Source: Fusarium oxysporum f. sp. lycopersici 4287 (taxonomy: Eukaryota > Ascomycota > Sordariomycetes > Hypocreales > Nectriaceae). Taken from it: a DNA stretch of 64,000 bases. The translations under genes and the position numbers were made by a program. Positions 43,537 to 56,254 of the stretch are shown piece by piece (within the stretch, counting starts at the first letter, position 1; every line of letters begins with the position of its first letter). Below the pieces are notes generated by a model. That model was not told where the DNA came from and made no database searches. It saw only the letters and a program-made list of their open reading frames with translations. The DNA is taken from contig NC_030986.1 of assembly GCF_000149955.1 (NCBI RefSeq), forward strand, positions 491,298 through 555,297, given 5' to 3'.

Positions 43537-46500
43537 ATGACGACCGTCGAAAGATGGCAGGGTCAACTGCCGTCCCGTCTTGGAGGTGGGGAGGGAACTG
43601 GAAGTTCAACCCAGGTCTCTGCCCAAGGAAGCCATGATGTTGAATGCCCGGAAGGTTTGAGGCACAAGTTGTCAAACTGGCGAACTTCTGTTTCTTTTCG
43701 CCCACCTCCAAGCATTACATCGAAATCTGCACAGCAGGTAGATCCCAAGGCACCCCAGTATGACGGGTCTGATTCTGGCATCGGCATTGCTACACCATCT
43801 TCACATAGCCAACAAAGCGAGCCTGTCGGATTGGACTTGCCCGGAACGGAGTTGAAGTCTTTTGATGAACCCATATCCCAACGATTGAAAGCACGGTTCT
43901 TCGACATCAAGGTCCTGTACACTCAACCACTGCTTGACTACATTCTCAAGAGAAAAAAAGACCCCGGAGACATTTCCATGAAGCTGAAGTACCTGGGACT
44001 CCATTCTCAAAGTATCCAGCTCCATATCGTCATTCAATGCGAAAAGAAAGTCGCCAAGAGAGTGAAGAAGTTCTTCGCCCAGGGCCATGTCGAAGAGGAG
44101 CTGTTACCTGACTTTCGGGTCTTTGTGCTGGAGAAGGCACTCTTGCGGCTAACCAATGACGAGGCGATAGAGGTTCTAGCGGACTCGGTCCCAATGAGAA
44201 CATGGTGTGGAACTCCCATCAGATTGATGCGAGGCAATGCGTCTGTTGTAGCGACTTTCGGGGGTATCATTGTGGTTGAAACCTCTCACAAGCGCCTAGT
44301 TGGCTTGACGGCTGCCCATTCTCTGAAGAAATTGCATAGTCCTCTATCCAATCAGCTCTTAGCGAATGATACAGAAGTCCCCTTCTCGTCCTCTTCTTCA
44401 AATGCTTCCGAGAGCGAAAGCGACTCTGATTGCGAGTCCACAATCACGACTGAAAGTTCAGTGCAGCATCTCGAGCACTTGAATGACAAGGGACTGGATA
44501 CCACTGCATCTCAAAACACCGTGCAAATCGGCACCATCCTTTGCAATACATTCAATGCTCCGATGGCACAGAACTATGACTGGGCTATTATTGATTTGAG
44601 CCAACAAGCGACATTACCTAATAGAGTTGTCCTAGATGGACAGCCTGACTCGTCAGATTTTGAGGAAGACAGCGACCTTGAACCCATCCTATTTCCAGTT
44701 GGGAATCCCTGTGTATCAGTGTCTAGGCAAGTCCTAGTACTGAAGCAAGGTGCCAAGCCGATTGGAGAGATGTCTCTTGACACTTCCTCTGTGCTGATAT
44801 CCCCCGGATCATCATTTGTTGAGGTCTACGATCTTGCCATGGAGCATGGCTCTTGTAAGTGAATCTGAATACTCTAATATAACAAACTGACTAATGGGCT
44901 CCCAGCGTTGAGTCCAGGTGACTCCGGCTCCTGGGTAGTCGATGCAAAGACCTCCGTATTATATGGCCATGTTGTTTCGACTGATGCCTTTGGAGAGGCC
45001 CAAGTGATGCCTATTCGTTCGACTCTCGACAGTATCAAGGTGCAGATGAATGCCACACGAGTATTCCTGCCCAATAGTGATGAGATCAAACTGTTTAGGG
45101 AGACCTCAAGGATCCCTGTGCCTGCCAACCTGGAAGTATCGCCGATCACTGTGGCACCTGAACAGCAGGAGATTACACAGGCAACCCACTCGGAAGATAT
45201 GACGGGAGACCAATTTTGGCATTCGCCACCTTCTACAGGGGCCTCTGGCAAGTTCTCAGCTGGACGCGCAGTATCTCAACAAGATATCGTCGCCCAAAGC
45301 CTTGATATCGCACGTGAGAGCCCTGACGGGGCTTCTTATCCTTCTATTAGACAGATCCTTGAATCGGCACTGGAAGAAATATGGACCAAGGTACAGGATC
45401 AGCCCGACTCATATGTTATGACGAGAGATGAGTTTGCCGTCTTCAGTTTCTTCCAGCACCGCTTCACCGGTGACAAAATGGCCGTCGCTGCTCGAAAGAG
45501 ATACTGGGGATCACTATCAATAGATTCTCTGGAGTCTACCAAGACTGAAAGTGGCGATCTCGGTCAGATTGACGCCATTCGGAAATTGGTTCAAGCCTCG
45601 TATCGCCGTATTGGTACATACGGCCCAGATTTCGCCAATGTGGCTACTAAGCTGTACAAACTTGAACTGGCCCTCAGGCGGTTTCGAGATGACGTTGCCC
45701 AGGAAGACATTCCTGTGCATCTCGAAGAATATTATTACAGCCACCTTCACTCACTCATTGAGGATTGGGATTTCGCCATGAAGCGAGTCAGTTCTCTAAT
45801 TGATACGTATAATGACGAAGAAATAAGGTTCGAAGGCGAAGATGCGTCCGTGAGCAGTGAACTGAAACCTATAGAGCCTATCTTAGCCGGCAAAAGGATG
45901 GCCATTGAGCTGTTGCTTGACTCAGTCCAGTTACAAAAGCCTCAGATACACGATGGACGCGAGTCTGACCTCGAATATATCAAGGACAAGGTCGACCAAA
46001 TTGCTGCTCAGCTCTTCGCAAACCGGGATGCTGGGTCCTTCTCGGGAGAAGACGATGACTTATGGAGGCATTTCCAGGAACTTCTTGAGAAAGAGGGGTT
46101 TTCATCTCAGGTTTTGAGTAAAAGCAAAGTCAGTTATATACAGTGTTCAAGACCGTGAATTAATGCTGACATGGAACAGGATGTCCTCGTGGTGTATATC
46201 AACGAACTCAGACATGTTGCCAATACCATGACAAGCACACTCCCTCGTACTCATATACCATCCGAGCCACCTTTAAAGATTGTACCCAATGAGCAACGGA
46301 AACCAGATATTAAACATAAGCTTGATGACGCAAAAATACAATGGGAGCTTATTACGACAGAGGACATAATTGCTCTGGACAGAGAGGATTCAGTAATGCA
46401 GCAGATCCAGCCTTTACTTTCACCAAAGGAAGCAGGACCTCTGCAACAGCCCATTGCATCACAGGATTGGTACACAGAAACCTCTCGCGTGACTGAGGAC

Positions 46501-47226
46501 TTATCTCGTCATGTCTCATCTCAGTCCACATACAGAGGCGATAATGGTCAAGCCGGCTTTGCCCCAAACTCTCAACTTGTGGCTCCAGATCAAGACGGTA
46601 GAGCAATTTCTGATGCTGCGCATTGGACGAAAATATCACGCAAACTTGTCAGCGTGGAGGTCCTACAACGAGCAGGCGTACGCTACGAAGCAAGACCAGA
46701 TTACGTCGCCATCCTTGGCGTTCTGTCCAGAGAAAAAGTGGCAAAGCTAGTTCGTGATAGCGAAGTGACGATAACCTCTCGTCCTCCCCCTCCGTATCGC
46801 CGAGCCAGAAGTACTTCCGGACAGGCCCGACTTGTATCCCCAGTCGCCAATGACGACGAGGTATCCTTCATCCCTTTAGTTGATGGCGACAATGTGGGTA
46901 GTTCATTCGCTGAATTTCTTTTCAAGAGACCCAGCAAAGCTCTTGATAACGATGTCACTGCAGACAGCGAGGAAAGATATCCTTCACGGAGTGCCGAAAA
47001 AAAGCAAGAAAAGCCCGGGAGTAAACAAGAGAAGTTCAACGGAAGGCAACGACATAGATCTCATAGACGCTCAATATATGAGCCTCACAGAGAAATAAAT
47101 GACTGGGGTAGACTTCAGCACGACGTAAGGGCTTATGACAAGGGCGGGCCAGGTGGTGTAGTTGGAATTGGCAGCGCTGCAGTGAGTTTGCTGTGTGTTC
47201 TGTCTGAGGCTGCGTCGGCTATTTAA
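43537..47226 (+). CDS. Large protein with trypsin-like serine protease domain
   Basis: Three exons, 43537-44854, 44906-46128 and 46180-47226, give 1195 residues. Donors are GTAAGT and GTCAGT; acceptors CCCAG and AACAG; both junctions keep the frame. Residues 100-235 form an N-terminal domain I cannot name. The protease-like domain follows: GLTAAH with His261, NYDWAIIDL with Asp348, and SPGDSGSWVVD with Ser446, a full chymotrypsin-type triad (the usual GDSGG is GDSGS). Ser/Glu-rich loops are inserted between His and Asp. Residues about 560-860 are helical. A later part has WTKISRKLVSVEVLQRAGVR and RPPPPYRRARS, a basic stretch (RQRHRSHRRS), and a Gly/Ala-rich hydrophobic tail, GGVVGIGSAAVSLLCVLSEA, at the C-terminus. 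There is no signal peptide, so it is probably intracellular. Substrate unknown; a regulated, perhaps defence-related, protease is inferred. Confidence 0.8.
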
Positions 47227-47771
47227 ACACTTGGTCTGTTTTATTTTCTGTTGAGCAATGGAAATATTAGGGATTTACTTGTAAGCCTTGGAGGTTGCAC
47301 CGTGGGATAAGATGGTGAGGCACCAAAGAGTGGGAGGAAAATAAAGCTCGATCCTAGGTAACAGAAATCATAGGCTAGCTTTATGCAAATACACCGAGGC
47401 GTCTACCTTCTCTCATTATCATACCAATGCGCCAGCTTTGCCATCATACTCATTATATTTTACCATTTCATACAAATCTCACAAAAACCGCTTATGATCC
47501 CCGATACATGACACTTGAAGCAAGTCAGGAAGTATTAGATCCCGTTGCAACCAACTCTCCGTCGCCTGACTTTCCAATACCTCATACACGGCATACACTC
47601 TTTATCCATTACTGCCGTATTCCAGCTTTCATGTACGATTCGTCGTCGGCTCTTGGGTTTCCATCCATCTCGTATATATCCGCTCTTTGCAGCTCCTCAT
47701 GCGCAGGGTAAAAGTAGTATGTATCTGACAACCTCATTTAGTATCATCACAACAACATGAAACTCTACAAT
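47227..47771. other. Intergenic between convergent genes
   Basis: 545 bp between the convergent stops of the trypsin-like gene and the aspartic-protease-like gene. No gene is seen. The minus-strand gene could have a further 3' exon here, because its stop overlaps a GGTAAGTAA donor-like sequence. Confidence 0.4.
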
Positions 47772-49355
47772 TTACTTACCAGCTTTTTGTTTCTTTTTTA
47801 TCAAGAAGTAAGTAATTCCCAGCCCTATCAACACCGCCCCAGCTACAGCACCAACAACAGCGCCACCAATGACCGCACCAGAGAGTGAACCCGAATTCGA
47901 ACCAATCCCTCTGTCTGGTCTCGAACTCTCAGAAGCAGAGCCCGTGTAAGACGCAGAGGGCTGTATAACGCCCGTAGTATTCTCACACTTCTTCCCCGTC
48001 TCCTCATCGAATACTCTCACGAGGCTTCTTTCCCGAGTGGCATTCGCCTGCCAGAGCGTGAAAGTCCCAGCATCGTGATTGACCATGAGATACGCCGCTG
48101 TGAGGAAATACCTCCCAAGGATTGGTGGTCCGTCTTCGATATCTGTTATGAGAATGTCGCGTTTGGATGTATTGCTGACTCGTGAGCCGTTGGAGGCGAT
48201 GTCCACGGAGGGGATCATGTATTGGTTGTTTGGGACGCGGATCTTGAGACCGGAGTCGAGATGAAAGGTCAGGTCGGCCAAGAACCTACTACTGTCAGTG
48301 ATTAAGTCGAAACGGGAAAAAAGGGTGGGCATACTGCTTGTCGAGGCCTGTCTGAAGGGCATTCCAGTGCAGTCCACTCGATGAGTAATTCGTCTTCAAA
48401 CCACTGATAGACTCAAAATTCCGTATATACGGCGTCGGTGCCTCCAGCAGCAAATGATTCGCCGGATCGATACAACACTGTAACGTCGTCCCCTTCGCTT
48501 TCCTCATCATGGTGACTATGAATGCAATGGTATGTTGTTGTGAACGATGATCTATTGCTTTATGAAGGTCATGTCCTAATAGACAAAGACTATTTATTGT
48601 ATGAACACTACAGACATCAAAGACAAAGCAGATGCTTTGTGTAAATGACTTTCTTCTCATCATAACCACCGAGTACTAAAGATCCATCAAGAGGTTCTTT
48701 GATCCACATGCGTCCCCAGAATATGGACCATACTCGTGAACCAATCTTTCCAGCTTTACGTAAGGCGTTGAGATATGTTGAATTACGGCCTAAGCCGAGG
48801 GGACTCAGAGTACTGTATGTGTCGTCCCATTTACTTGTTGGGATACCAAAGGGAAAGTCTTCGAGTTCGGCTGAACCTTCGAGTGTGAACTTGTCGATTG
48901 CGCCGTTTGCGCTTTTGACGAGGTTGCGAACTCCGTATTGGCCGCCTTTGAAGAATGTCTCGTTTGGTGCACCGCCTGCTTTGACGATGTCCCTCGCTCC
49001 TGTGAAACTCGTAGATTTCTCTTCGTTGAACATTTCACCTCTTCTAACTTGGCATGATTCGTCATTTGGAATACCTGAGTCCTTGCAGAATGGATCGGTG
49101 TATATCCAGGTGTTGTTCAGGTCACTGTCCCTGTTAGCCATAGATAGTGTTGATTAAAATGGGAACTTACGCCCATGGTAGAAGAACGAGATTCTGAGGC
49201 GGCGTTCCAATTTCGGCTGGAATTCCTTTCATGAATGAGTTGGGAACACCGGGGAGGACTTGGACATCTCGAAGGTGGAGGACTAAAGGTTCGGCATCAC
49301 AGGGTGATGCGATTGCCTCTCGCAGGAAGGGAAGTGTCAACAAGAAACGATGCAT
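47772..49355 (-). CDS. Membrane-anchored aspartic-protease-like protein
   Basis: Minus strand; my best model is 49355-49171, 49130-48625, 48515-48335 and 48285-47772 (461 residues). The first and last introns are clear (GTAAGT...CTAACAG; GTATGC...AGTAG); the middle junction, around 48624-48516, is uncertain. Residues 1-17 are a signal peptide (MHRFLLTLPFLREAIAS). The fold signals of the A1 pepsin family are present (VLPGVPNSFMKGIPAEIGTP, GSLVLGGYDEKK, PPILGRYFLTAAYLMVNHD). The expected first DTG is replaced by WADSDLNNTWIY, and the second DSG/DTG site by a sequence without it (PANHLLLEAP), so both catalytic Asp motifs appear lost. GAVIGGAVVGAVAGAVLIGL near the end is a membrane helix followed by a basic cytosolic tail (KKKQKAGK). 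It is probably a surface pseudo-protease; ligand unknown. Confidence 0.75.
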
Positions 49356-49836
49356 CGCGAATTATTGTATTACAAAAGAAACGAAATCGGAATAATAATT
49401 CAGTAAATGGCCTTGACGGGTGCGAGCCGAAAGCGCATATTGTTATTTGTCGTCGAGGAAGACTCAGAGGCTCGTGCCCAAGTCCTAACCAACACCAACA
49501 CCATTATCATGGCTTTCCAACCACTTACACAAGCCAAATCTACTCAAAGAACACCACCTTCTCACTCCCAATGACATATTTTCCCATCTTTTCTTAGGAC
49601 TCGGGCAAGGCGAAAGAAACACTTATACTATGTATAGCATCAAAGCCAGGATTTCCACAAACGGAAATAGCCTCGTTTTAGGCTACCGGACCACCAACCC
49701 CATCAAGTAAGAAACCACCTCGCAGGGATTAAGATAGGCTGGCTTATCACTAACTCAATCCGTAAACTGCAACAAAGAAGCCATTTCAGCACAACTTACA
49801 CCTTTTTTGTTTTTGTTTTCTTTGTCTCAGCACACC
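49356..49836. promoter_or_regulatory. Shared divergent promoter region
   Basis: 481 bp between the divergent starts of the aspartic-protease-like gene (minus) and the GH47 gene (plus). TTATACTATGTATAG at 49622-49636 is TATA-like. The last 40 bp before the GH47 start are T-rich and then CTTTGTCTCAGCACACC. Confidence 0.4.
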
Positions 49837-51579
<1,743 letters not shown>

Positions 51580-52248
51580 GGAATGGCGAGATCAGGATCA
51601 AGTAGTACTGTGAGTTTCATCTTGCTGGTCGAGTTGGAACTTTGGGCGGTAGATTGCAACGACCTTCGCGCTGAGTGGACCAGCGCAGCCCGTATCGGAC
51701 AGGGCATGTCTTTCATGGTTATCTTGACGAAATATCAACACTGATGATGACGTCTTGAAAGAATACACTCGCTCTTTGAGGGTGTTTCGATGTCGGGCCA
51801 TCTGTCCTTGCAACATACCTACGTCCCATGACCCAGTCCCTCTTCAATTCGAAAGGACGATATGTAAAGAAGAGATCAGCATTAGGGTCGCCATTTTTTT
51901 TTTTCCTTTCTAGTGACTTTGAAAATACCTTTGTGGTCGAGTCGTGATGCTCTTGAACCAAGGTCACTTACTGGGCGATGCTGATGTTTCACCTCTTTGT
52001 TCAACACCTCAAAATAGCAACTCAAGGTCACCGCAATAGGGCCTTGGCCCGGTCTGACATATTGGTCAAAGAATTGATACGAATGTGCTCGTTATTGCGA
52101 AAATACCCATTGGCATGACCATGGAAGTCTCGGATATCCATTCTCGAGGCCACGAAATAGATATAGGATATAGAGCCCTATAACCACCAATCCCGTTCCC
52201 AACCTAGATCAAACAAAATTATCAAAACTATTACACACTACTATCAAA
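51580..52248. other. Intergenic, 3' end and promoter
   Basis: About 670 bp between the GH47 stop and the CVNH start. GATATAGGATATAGAG at about 52160 is TATA-like and CCACCAATCCC at 52186 contains a CCAAT box. No gene-like frame is supported. Confidence 0.45.
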
Positions 52249-52927
52249 ATGTTTTCACCCCTCCTCCTTCTAACCCTCACCCTCAACGCAATCGCTACCT
52301 CCCCTTCCTCCTCCCTCAACACAACCAACCTCACGCAACATCCCTCCCGCGTCGCACCACGCTTCATATCAGGCGGTTTCTACGACAAATGCAAAGACGT
52401 ACGCTTCTACCTCGCCAAAGCAGACGACACACATCCCCGCAAGAACAGCTTCAACGGGTACAAGTCTTCACCGTGGCTTGTAGCGAAATGTCCTGATAAG
52501 AATGGAAAGTATCTCTGTACGTGGTTGGCGCTGAGTAAGTGTTTGCTTAACTCGGAGGGAGAGCTATATCGTGGATCAAAGTAAGTATCGTTACTGTGAG
52601 TTTTGAGTTAGGAGTGGTACTGATGGTGCTGTGTAGTGGGAATTTTCACGGGTCGTGTACGGCGTGTAAGTTGACTGGCAGTAACTTCAACTGCGGCTGT
52701 TGGAGTGGTTTGAAGAAGGGCAAGAATGATTTCGGGAACCGGGTTCATCGAACGAGTATCGATTTGAGTATGTTTTCCCTTCTGGGTCTGGTGGTTTGTT
52801 GCTAACTGGTGTGATAGATGTTGCTGTTGGCGCTGTTGATGGGTATTTGACCTGTCATGGGAACTGGGGAATCCTCGATTATTGCAGTGGAAGGCCATCG
52901 CAGGATCCTTTTCTCGATTCCAAGTGA
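52249..52927 (+). CDS. Secreted CVNH (cyanovirin-N-like) domain protein
   Basis: Three exons, 52249-52580, 52637-52767 and 52818-52927, give 190 residues; both introns are about 50-56 bp with GTAAGT/GTATGT donors. Residues 1-17 (MFSPLLLLTLTLNAIAT) form a signal peptide. Residues about 60-190 fit the CVNH fold: KDVRFYLAK early, then NFHGSCTACKLTGSNFNC, a SIDLNVAVGAVDGYLTCHGN end and a WGILDYCSG tail. CVNH proteins in filamentous fungi bind mannose-rich glycans; many are cytosolic, but some carry signal peptides like this one. There are several Cys for disulfides, consistent with secretion. Target and function are unknown. It converges with the bZIP gene; the stops are about 170 bp apart. Confidence 0.75.
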
Positions 52928-53100
52928 TGAACGCGTATGAAGATTTGTTGTTTTTTCGTTAAATTGACAGAGGCGTTGATGGTTGTTGCTGGCTTTTTCT
53001 CTGTCTCGCGTTCGTTCTGTTTTTATCCTTCTTCACATTCGTTCGTAAAGCTTCGTTTGTATTTTCTCGCAATTAGTTTTCGTATCGCTTCGTTGATTTA

Positions 53101-53981
53101 TTAGACCTGAATATTTAGTTTTGCTTCTCCTCTTTGTTGCCGCCATCGATTTGTTGACTCAACCAACTCAGGACAACCCTTCAGCAACCATCCCCATTTC
53201 CTCAGAAATCCCACACTAACCTCCCAACTACTCCCGTCGTGTGCCTCTCCCCAGACAATCAAGTAAGCATCATCCAATCCTTGGCTACTCATGAGTCCCA
53301 GTATGTCAATACACAACTCATCTTCATCAAATACACCGCCGGTGTATCCCTTGAGCATGTTATCTCTCAATTGAGGGAATGGTAGTAAATCGACCCAGGG
53401 ATGATGCTCAATCTCGATTTGTAACCTTGTAGGACGTAGCGATTCGGGACATGCGGATTTCACCAAGGTACCATCTGCGGACGAGGGACCTAGGGCGTTC
53501 CAGGGCGATATCACATCGTCGCAGCATAATCCTTGCAGCGGGATACCGATGTGAACTGCATTGCTGGACACGGCATTAACGGCGTTGAGGCGGATGAGTG
53601 AAGGTAGAAGTGCCGGACGATGGTTCTTCAGACTATGTTGCATGTGCACCAGCTGCATGAATGCATATGCAACAGCACGTTCTCTGGCAGTGGTGAATAT
53701 GAGGAGTCCATTCGTGTGAACTTCTTCGGGGGTGACATTTGTATATTCCTCATTCCGGGCCTTCCGTTTGCCTACCAAAGTCAGTTTTGCTTCAATGCAC
53801 AGTATAGTAGAGTACAGTATAGGGACTGACGATAAGCTCTCTGATTCAGACGGTTCTGCCGTCTCCGTCTATCCCTCGCCTCAGTGATCCCCGTCCAATC
53901 ATCGTCTGGGTCTTTGAGCTCCGTTAACTGGGGCAGTTGGCCGAGACGTTTCGGAGCCGGCGGTTGAGTAAGCTCTGCCAT
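53101..53981 (-). CDS. bZIP-type transcription factor (DUF3425 type)
   Basis: Two exons on the minus strand, 53981-53831 and 53771-53101, across a 59-bp intron (GTCAGT donor, CTGAC branch, GGTAG acceptor), give 273 residues. DWTGITEARDRRRRQNRLNQ and the following RAYRKRKARN (about 29-56) form the basic DNA-binding region of the fungal bZIP group that continues into a DUF3425-type domain rather than a long leucine zipper. The C-terminal part has the usual features: RLNAVNAVSSNAVHIGIP, HHPWVDLLPFPQLRDNML, WGEAHDGSSWEVSVGFLRKW. Such proteins act in the nucleus; targets are unknown. It is divergent from the alcohol dehydrogenase gene, sharing an 880-bp region, and convergent with the CVNH gene. 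Regulation of the dehydrogenase by it is possible but unproven. Confidence 0.85.
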
Positions 53982-54860
53982 CGGGATTCTTACGTGAAGA
54001 GTGCGAGACTGGACCGGACCCTCTCCGTCCTAGGCGATTGTCCTTTATGTACCTGGCTGACGAGGGATTGTAAACTCCGAGAGGAAAAAAGAAGGAGAAG
54101 TTTATCACTGAGCTGCAGAGATAAAGACTACGTAGACCTTGGGCCGTTTATTGCTTACAATTGATGTTTTCTCACTGCTTCTGAACTGTTTGGAAGGTTG
54201 ACTAGTTGGATCGATTCTTTGATGATGGGCTCTGATTCGTTACGGAGATAGCGTTGATGGCGCTAATGCAACCTGCTGACATCAAGACCCGAGCAGAATT
54301 TAGCCATCTCATCCCTGTGAGATAAAACGTGACGGGACGCTGATGTCAGACCTTTAATCCAACCCAACCCTCGGATCAAAAGAAACACCGTCGGTTCAAA
54401 GATCAATGACATCTCCATAGATAGTAACACTCTCTATTCAGTCTAGTATCTCCATTGAATCACTAACTGCCGATGCATCTCCCTCGTGGCAGACCCGCCT
54501 CGATCTGGAGACGTCACCCTCCTTACGGGCCTTTTTTCTCACTTGTCCCGTCAATGCGCACTTGGAATTAGTGGGCTAACGGCGATGGCTTCCTTTTTGC
54601 GTCCAGTCCCAAATGGAAAATTTAACTCCGTTTATATCCATATCCATTCCATAGCATTACATCGGTCTCTGATGCTGATAAATTCTCGGGTCTTCGATGA
54701 CGTTGCGGAGTCCGAACTTTTTTTTTCTTGCCTTCGATGGTTGTAGAATCTTGGAGGTGAAGTGATATATATAGCTTGCACTCACGTAGGTAGATAGATG
54801 GCCTGATCAATACAATCTTGTTTGCTTCTCATCTTCAAAGTAACAAAACAATACACAAAA
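53982..54860. promoter_or_regulatory. Shared promoter of bZIP factor and dehydrogenase
   Basis: 880 bp between divergent starts. A TATA-like TGATATATATAG at 54763-54774 lies about 90 bp ahead of the dehydrogenase start, a normal distance for a fungal core promoter. Short plus-strand frames at 54486-54746 have no motif. Confidence 0.55.
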
Positions 54861-55998
54861 ATGTCTACCGATTACGAATTCAAGGGCTGGCTTGGCCGTG
54901 ATCCCGACTCCGTCAATGGAAAGATGGAGTGGGATACCTTTGAGCCCAAGAAGTGGGAGGAGAACGACGTCGACATCAAGATCACACACTGCGGTATCTG
55001 CGGTTCTGACCTTCACACTCTTCGCTCCGGCTGGGGCGAGACACCTTTCCGTAAGTCCTCACACACTCCAAATGATACACACAGTTACTGATGCACTTTC
55101 AGCCTGCTGTGTCGGTCACGAAATCGTCGGCAAGGCAGTCCGCGTCGGCTCCAACGTAACAGACATCAAGGTCGGCGACAGAGTCGGTGTAGGCGCCCAG
55201 GCCCGCAGCTGTCTCCGCGACGACTGCTCTGAGTGCTCCGCCGGCCGCCTCAACTACTGCCCCAAGATGGTCAGCACCTACGGCTCCATCTACCCCGACG
55301 ACATCGGAAAGTCCTACGGTGGATACGCCGACTACAACCGCACTGACTCTCGCTTCGTCGTAAAGATCCCCGAGAGTCTCCCCTCAGAGTACGCTGCGCC
55401 TATGCTCTGCGGCGGTGTCACCGTCTACGCTCCCCTCCGTAACAATGGCTGCGGTCCTGGAAAGACTGTTGGTATCGTCGGTGTAGGCGGTCTAGGCCAC
55501 TTTGGCGTTCTCTTCGCTAAGGCCCTCGGCGCCGATAAGGTCATTGGTATTTCTCGCAAGGCCTCCAAGAAGGAAGAGGTCCTCGCTCTCGGCGCAGACG
55601 CCTACATCGCCACTGACGACGATGAGGACTGGGCCAACAAGAACGCCAAGACGATCGATCTCATGATCTGCACTGTGTCAAGCAGCAAGATGCCCTACAG
55701 CGATTACTTCAAGCTTCTGCGCCACGGCGCCGACTTTGTGCAGGTCGGTGCTCCTGACTCTGGCGAGCTGCCCCCCATCAATGCGTTCAACCTCATCATG
55801 GGCCAGTTCAAGCTCAGTGGAAGCTTGATTGGGTCGCCTAAGGATATCGAGGAGATGTTGCAGCTTGCTGTTGAGAAGAATGTCAAGCCGTGGGTTGAGA
55901 AGAGGCCGATGGAGGATGCGAACCAGGCTGTTGTTGATATGGAGAATGGAAAGGCGCGATACCGATATGTTTTGGTTAACCAGAAGAACATTGATTAA
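54861..55998 (+). CDS. Zinc-dependent alcohol dehydrogenase, ADH6/CAD type
   Basis: Two exons, 54861-55050 and 55103-55998, across a 52-bp intron (GTAAGT donor, CTGATG-like branch, TTTCAG acceptor), give 361 residues from MSTDYEFKGWLGRDP. GICGSD (Cys47) and GHE (His69, Glu70) are catalytic zinc ligands; Cys100, Cys105, Cys108 and Cys116 in the SCLRDDCSECSAGRLNYC segment fit the structural zinc site. GIVGVGGLGHFGVLFAKALG is the NAD(P) Rossmann loop, followed by ISRKASKKEE, whose Ser-Arg-Lys suits NADP(H). Length and motifs match the cinnamyl-alcohol dehydrogenase/yeast Adh6-Adh7 branch of medium-chain dehydrogenases. Those enzymes reduce a wide range of aldehydes, including aromatic and furan aldehydes, in the cytosol. 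The codon use is strongly C-ending, which suggests high expression. Confidence 0.93.
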
Positions 55999-56233
55999 AT
56001 TAGCGGGACGTAAATGATAGAGATAGACTGTACATAAGATATGAATGAACAATATAATAATCTTTAACAAGAATCTTGACTGGACTCTGGTGATTGACTG
56101 GATAGTGGCATACCCCGCTATTTACATCGCGCCCTTCAGCACCATTCATCGGCACTTCATTCAATGAACTACGACAGCTTCAACCTGCTCATATACCATT
56201 ATTCTTCATTGTAACTACTCAAATCATTTGCTT

Positions 56234-56254
56234 ATGCCCCATACACCATCATAA
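56234..56254 (+). promoter_or_regulatory. Upstream ORF overlapping the next start codon
   Basis: A seven-codon frame (ATG CCC CAT ACA CCA TCA TAA) whose stop overlaps the start codon of the alkyltransferase-like gene as TAATG. If the transcript begins upstream of it, translation of the main frame would need reinitiation or leaky scanning. The transcript start is not known. Confidence 0.45.
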
